A stretch of 7,822 nt of DNA from Candidatus Zixiibacteriota bacterium. Its GTDB lineage: Bacteria; Zixibacteria; MSB-5A5; GN15; PGXB01. The stretch's first letter is position 1, and every line of letters begins with the position of its first letter. A program made the position numbers and the translations under genes. The DNA lies in contig JAUVBC010000095.1 of NCBI GenBank assembly GCA_030591405.1, positions 1 to 7,822 on the forward strand, in the 5' to 3' direction. The notes beneath the pieces were generated by a model that saw only the letters and a program-made list of their open reading frames with translations, searched no databases and was not told where the DNA came from. This document shows, piece after piece, positions 5,701-7,822 of this stretch.

Positions 5701-5774
5701 ACAAAGATGTCAAACAGGCGATAGCCGAGGTGGAAAAATTCGAGATTTCCGTTGATACCGCCGGGGGGCAATGA
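2748..5774 (+). CDS. DUF2723 (TMEM260-like) membrane glycosyltransferase with TPR-like tail
   Basis: A 1008-residue polytopic inner-membrane protein of the DUF2723 family, related to GT-C enzymes that use lipid-linked sugars; the human relative TMEM260 is a protein O-mannosyltransferase. The N-terminal signature is MTMAPTFSFWDCGEF (about 35-49), whose D and E fit the acidic motif of the first external loop in GT-C folds, followed by HPPGSPLY (60-67). About 15-18 hydrophobic segments fill residues 18-655. A soluble part follows with NGDNDTFPVW (688-697) and VNLSLANAPWY (712-722), both typical of the family, and then a helical region (about 820-1000) that looks like degenerate TPR repeats. The start TTG 2748 is chosen for its GAGG site; TTG 2718 would add ten residues. 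It is the first gene of the operon, with the GT4 gene 3 nt downstream. Acceptor and sugar cannot be told from sequence. Confidence 0.88.
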   Translation: MNIVNLPDNNIVKFDRINAIIASVVFAISFVVYYMTMAPTFSFWDCGEFVACSYKLGIAHPPGSPLYILIGRFFAILPIATDVAVRINLLSILTSAFTATFAYLIIVRLIRFWFENTKDIYNRIIIYIGGFTGALFVAFSSTNWANSVEAEVYAPTMALMLAIYWLALKYFDNQGGMSGSRAMLLALFLAILGVGIHLTLFAIVPAIGLYFILKKDATNRHWMIVSTFFLVELYFIFRLSSKPDEVPFYLTVLILFIVFLFHLLQCGKVTKAAAISLGLYLIALYPFYFILIDNLMQRFGGSGLSSNVKAMGEMQIGWIGLAGLLIWGIYLLLQRFKDKNSSKAESEQQLIVAIYSFAPVLLIGLGEFFGAFDPYIAFKTLTVISVIALFGFLWRYLNWSIVVALGSISMIMLGFWPFVYGLCVGAVAIIGLGYFLKDKSWKTALAIILLAVIGYSVHGYIPIRSALNPSIDQNNPSESMTAMVGYLERKQYGSETMTSRMFKRRGEWENQFGDYRRMGFWQFFKEQFGFNGSRFFIAFILGLFGIWETIRRKPSIGLPFLVMTVICTLGIVLYMNFADGTRQHPMTGQGYLEVRDRDYFYTAGFIFFGMAIGLGIAGLMALLKDSFKNYAPTIQKAAFGLSSLLVLMPIAPLSANYFINDRSRNYMAYDYAHNLLKPCEKDAIFITNGDNDTFPVWCIQEVYGIRKDVKTVNLSLANAPWYIKQLKKYHGVPIGWSDAEIDRLRPYQAQDGTVYRLQDQVIDEIIKQNQNRRPVHISVTTPSSNRKFMGKPMDSVLILEGMVYQYTPFKALNQIDYEKSRRMYEEEYEYRGIADTTIYKDEATRRIVNNYSQGILWMADTLRRVGEISDAFDRIKNGLTVLPESHDLYGYGTQLLADQGKFDTLETFIGQAKTDNKAELYMQWAYSARSQDNMDEVVRVLEMVFSRYPDYQEGFRTLAGTYYQQKNITKLKEILSIWLVSHPDDKDVKQAIAEVEKFEISVDTAGGQ

Positions 5775-5777
5775 TAA

Positions 5778-6893
5778 ATGAATATACTCGCCCTGAACTG
5801 GCAGGATATTTCCAATCCTTTGGCCGGCGGCGCAGAGGTTCATCTGGAGGAGTTACTAAGGCGTATTGTCAGCAAGGGACACAAGGTCACGCTCTTTTGT
5901 TCAGGGTATAATGGTTCCATACCGGAAGAAAATATTGAGGGAATTGAAATCATTCGCCGGGGTAATAGATTTAATTTTAATTTGATAGCCCCTTTTTATC
6001 TTAGGAAATTAGTGAAGAACGGAAATTATGATATTCTCTTAGAGGATATAAACAAAATCCCGTTTTATACACCTTTCTATTTAAATATTCCAACGCTGGT
6101 AGTGATCCCACATCTGTTTTCGACGTCGGTTTTTAAAGAGATTAATTTTTTATTAGGTCTTTATATTTATATTTCGGAGAAACCATTGGTCCCGGTGTAT
6201 CGCGGTCGTAAATTTAATGTGATATCCGAATCGACCGCTGGTGATATGGTACAAAAAGGTATCCCATCTGATGATGTTTCGGTGATTCATTGCGGAATTG
6301 ATAATGCGGTATATAGTTTTGACAACGCTATCGATAAATACGAAAAGCCAACTATTCTATATCTGGGACGGATCAAAAAATATAAGTCGATAGATCATTT
6401 GATTTATGCTTTTGATAAGGTTTTAAAAATTATTCCTGATGCGCAGCTAAATATTGTCGGCAGCGGTGATTACCTTGAGCAACTTAAGGAATTGACGGTT
6501 AAATTAAAGCTTGGTGACAAAGTCAATTTTGCCGGGTATGTTTCAGAAGAGAAAAAAGTAGAGTATCTTCGCAGAAGTCATGTTGCTGTGTACCCTTCGT
6601 TGAAAGAAGGTTGGGGTCTGACTAATATTGAAGCAAATGCCTGCGGAACAGCAGTTATTGCGGCCAATTCGCCGGGACTTCGCGATTCGGTCAAAGACGG
6701 CGAAACCGGATTTTTATATGAGTATGGTGATATTGATCAGTTGGCTGAAAAACTAAAAAAAATATTAATGAATGATAATATTCGAACCGATCTTGAAGAG
6801 GGTGGGCGGCGCTGGGCCAAGAAATTTAGTTGGGACGATGCCGCCGATTCATTTCTCGAGCTGTTGGAATCGGTTACCGCTGGGAATAAATAG
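5778..6893 (+). CDS. GT4-family glycosyltransferase (GT-B fold)
   Basis: A 371-residue cytoplasmic, probably membrane-associated, retaining glycosyltransferase that would transfer a sugar from a nucleotide donor. The N-terminal Rossmann half opens with MNILALNWQD and a GGAEVH glycine loop (17-22). The C-terminal donor-binding half begins near HCGID (171-175) and contains YLGRIKKYK (195-203), the GSGD turn (228-231) and the EGWGLTNIE motif (277-285), an intact E-x7-E pair that contacts the nucleotide sugar in GT4 enzymes. Length is normal for the family. The ATG lies 3 nt after the TGA of the DUF2723 gene, with a G-run (5763-5768) 9 nt upstream inside that gene, so translation is likely coupled. 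It probably works on the same glycan or lipid-linked sugar as its neighbours. Donor and acceptor are unknown. Confidence 0.93.
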   Translation: MNILALNWQDISNPLAGGAEVHLEELLRRIVSKGHKVTLFCSGYNGSIPEENIEGIEIIRRGNRFNFNLIAPFYLRKLVKNGNYDILLEDINKIPFYTPFYLNIPTLVVIPHLFSTSVFKEINFLLGLYIYISEKPLVPVYRGRKFNVISESTAGDMVQKGIPSDDVSVIHCGIDNAVYSFDNAIDKYEKPTILYLGRIKKYKSIDHLIYAFDKVLKIIPDAQLNIVGSGDYLEQLKELTVKLKLGDKVNFAGYVSEEKKVEYLRRSHVAVYPSLKEGWGLTNIEANACGTAVIAANSPGLRDSVKDGETGFLYEYGDIDQLAEKLKKILMNDNIRTDLEEGGRRWAKKFSWDDAADSFLELLESVTAGNK

Positions 6894-6895
6894 TT

Positions 6896-7822
6896 ATGCC
6901 GAAAAAGAAACTTATATCATTTTTATTGGGGCTGGCGATATCGGCTCTGTTTCTTTTTATAATTCTGCGCAGTGTTGATATTAACGAACTAATCACCGCC
7001 TTAAAAAATGCCAATTATATCTGGCTGATTCCGAATATATTATTTGTGATATTGGCGATGTTTCAAAGAGCGTTGCGCTGGAAATTTATGCTCAGACCGA
7101 TTGCAACAGTAAAATACAAAACATTATTGGCCGCCACCTGTGTCGGGTTTATGGCGAATAATATTCTACCGCTCCGACTTGGGGAATTTGTCCGCGCCTA
7201 TTCATTGTCGAAACAGGATAATCGTATTACTAAATCTGCTTCATTGGCGACTATTTTTGTCGAGCGGTTGGTGTTTGATCTTCTGGCATTATTGATAATA
7301 CTTGTTGTAATTTTGGGGGTATTTCCAATTAAATTGATGCAGGATGCCAATTACAAACTGGGTGCCTTGATATCTCTGGGTATTGCGGTGGCGGGATTAA
7401 TTTTCGCAATTCTTATTGTTCTGAAACCGGAAGGTTCAGCGCGGTTAATGACAAAATATCTGTTTTTTTTGCCGGATGCTATTAAGAGTAAGATTAAACT
7501 GACGGTGATGAAGTTCTCCAAAGGATTGTTGTTTTTAAAAAACTGGAAAGAGACGTTGTGGGTTTCGGGACATACGATGTTAATCTGGCTCTGTATGGGT
7601 ATTTCCAATATATTTATATTTTATGTGTTCGGTTTTGATCTGCCGATTTATGCTTCATACGTACTATTGGTGGTAGTTTCGATTTCGATTTTGATTCCAT
7701 CGTCACCCGGCTTTATCGGAGTTTATCATGCCGGTGTTGTTTTTACGCTGAGCCGCTTTGGTGTCGATACTAATAGTGCTGTTTCATGTTCATTGGTTTT
7801 GCACGCGGCGCAATTTATCCCA
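6896..7822 (+). CDS. LPG synthase/AglD-type (UPF0104) integral membrane protein, 3' end cut by window
   Basis: ATG 6896 is followed by 309 codons open to the last base, so the gene continues beyond the window. The product is a polytopic membrane protein of the LPG_synthase_TM family, which includes the membrane domain of MprF and archaeal AglD-like proteins. Visible signatures are FQRALRWKFML (56-66), ANNILPLRLGEFVRAYSLS (87-105) with the characteristic LPxRxGExxR, ERLVFDLLALL (123-133) and PSSPGFIGVYHAG (268-280). Six to eight hydrophobic segments can be seen. It starts 2 nt after the GT4 stop, without a clear Shine-Dalgarno site, so coupled translation is likely. Family members commonly sit beside glycosyltransferases and have been suggested to flip or modify lipid carriers; no aminoacyl-transferase domain is visible here. 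Its exact role in this operon is inference. Confidence 0.88.
   Translation, partial: MPKKKLISFLLGLAISALFLFIILRSVDINELITALKNANYIWLIPNILFVILAMFQRALRWKFMLRPIATVKYKTLLAATCVGFMANNILPLRLGEFVRAYSLSKQDNRITKSASLATIFVERLVFDLLALLIILVVILGVFPIKLMQDANYKLGALISLGIAVAGLIFAILIVLKPEGSARLMTKYLFFLPDAIKSKIKLTVMKFSKGLLFLKNWKETLWVSGHTMLIWLCMGISNIFIFYVFGFDLPIYASYVLLVVVSISILIPSSPGFIGVYHAGVVFTLSRFGVDTNSAVSCSLVLHAAQFIP

Noticed and set aside
6772..6978. Plus-strand ORF of 68 codons across the GT4 / membrane-protein junction
   Set aside because: It is a shifted frame over the end of the GT4 gene and the start of the next. The real gene from 6896 is open to the window end with family motifs.
7351..7608. Minus-strand ORF of 85 codons
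   Set aside because: It is antisense to the LPG synthase-like gene and has no supporting features.

Overview
The window looks like chromosomal DNA from an uncultured, moderately AT-rich bacterium, probably of the FCB side of the tree. The dockerin-type C-terminus written VINILDVVYLINYKYKGG, the DUF2723 membrane protein and the hairpin-rich spacers are the kind of features I associate with candidate Zixibacteria and relatives. This placement is inference from style; no marker gene is present.

Layout. (a) 2-298, plus strand: the last 98 codons of a gene that enters from the left, with an end resembling Hsp70-like chaperones. (b) 299-908: about 600 bp without a credible gene but dense in perfect or nested inverted repeats. 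Two of these are reverse-oriented copies of one palindrome that differ by a compensatory base-pair change. (c) 909-1529, minus: an acetate/succinate transporter of the SatP (YaaH/FUN34) family. (d) 1542-2173: no intact gene. It holds a hairpin and a possible promoter for satP, then two decayed minus-strand fragments: the tail of a response-regulator receiver domain, and the 3' end of a dockerin-bearing secreted protein broken by one nonsense codon and two frameshifts. (e) 2174-2509, minus: a small PilZ-domain protein with a textbook sigma70 promoter (TTGACA, 16 nt, extended TATAAT). (f) 2748-7822, plus: a tightly packed operon of a roughly 1000-residue DUF2723/TMEM260-like polytopic membrane protein with a TPR-like tail, a GT4 glycosyltransferase 3 nt downstream, and a lysylphosphatidylglycerol synthase/AglD-type membrane protein (UPF0104 family) 2 nt after that, cut by the window end.

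The operon reads as an envelope glycosylation cassette: the GT4 enzyme would act in the cytoplasm on a nucleotide- or lipid-linked sugar, and the DUF2723 protein would use a lipid-linked sugar at the membrane, perhaps on exported protein. The third protein belongs to a family often found with such enzymes and sometimes suggested to move or modify lipid carriers. The divergently transcribed PilZ protein could connect this locus to cyclic-di-GMP signalling, but adjacency is the only evidence. I found no CRISPR array, tRNA, rRNA or intact mobile element. The least explained material is the hairpin array at 309-888.
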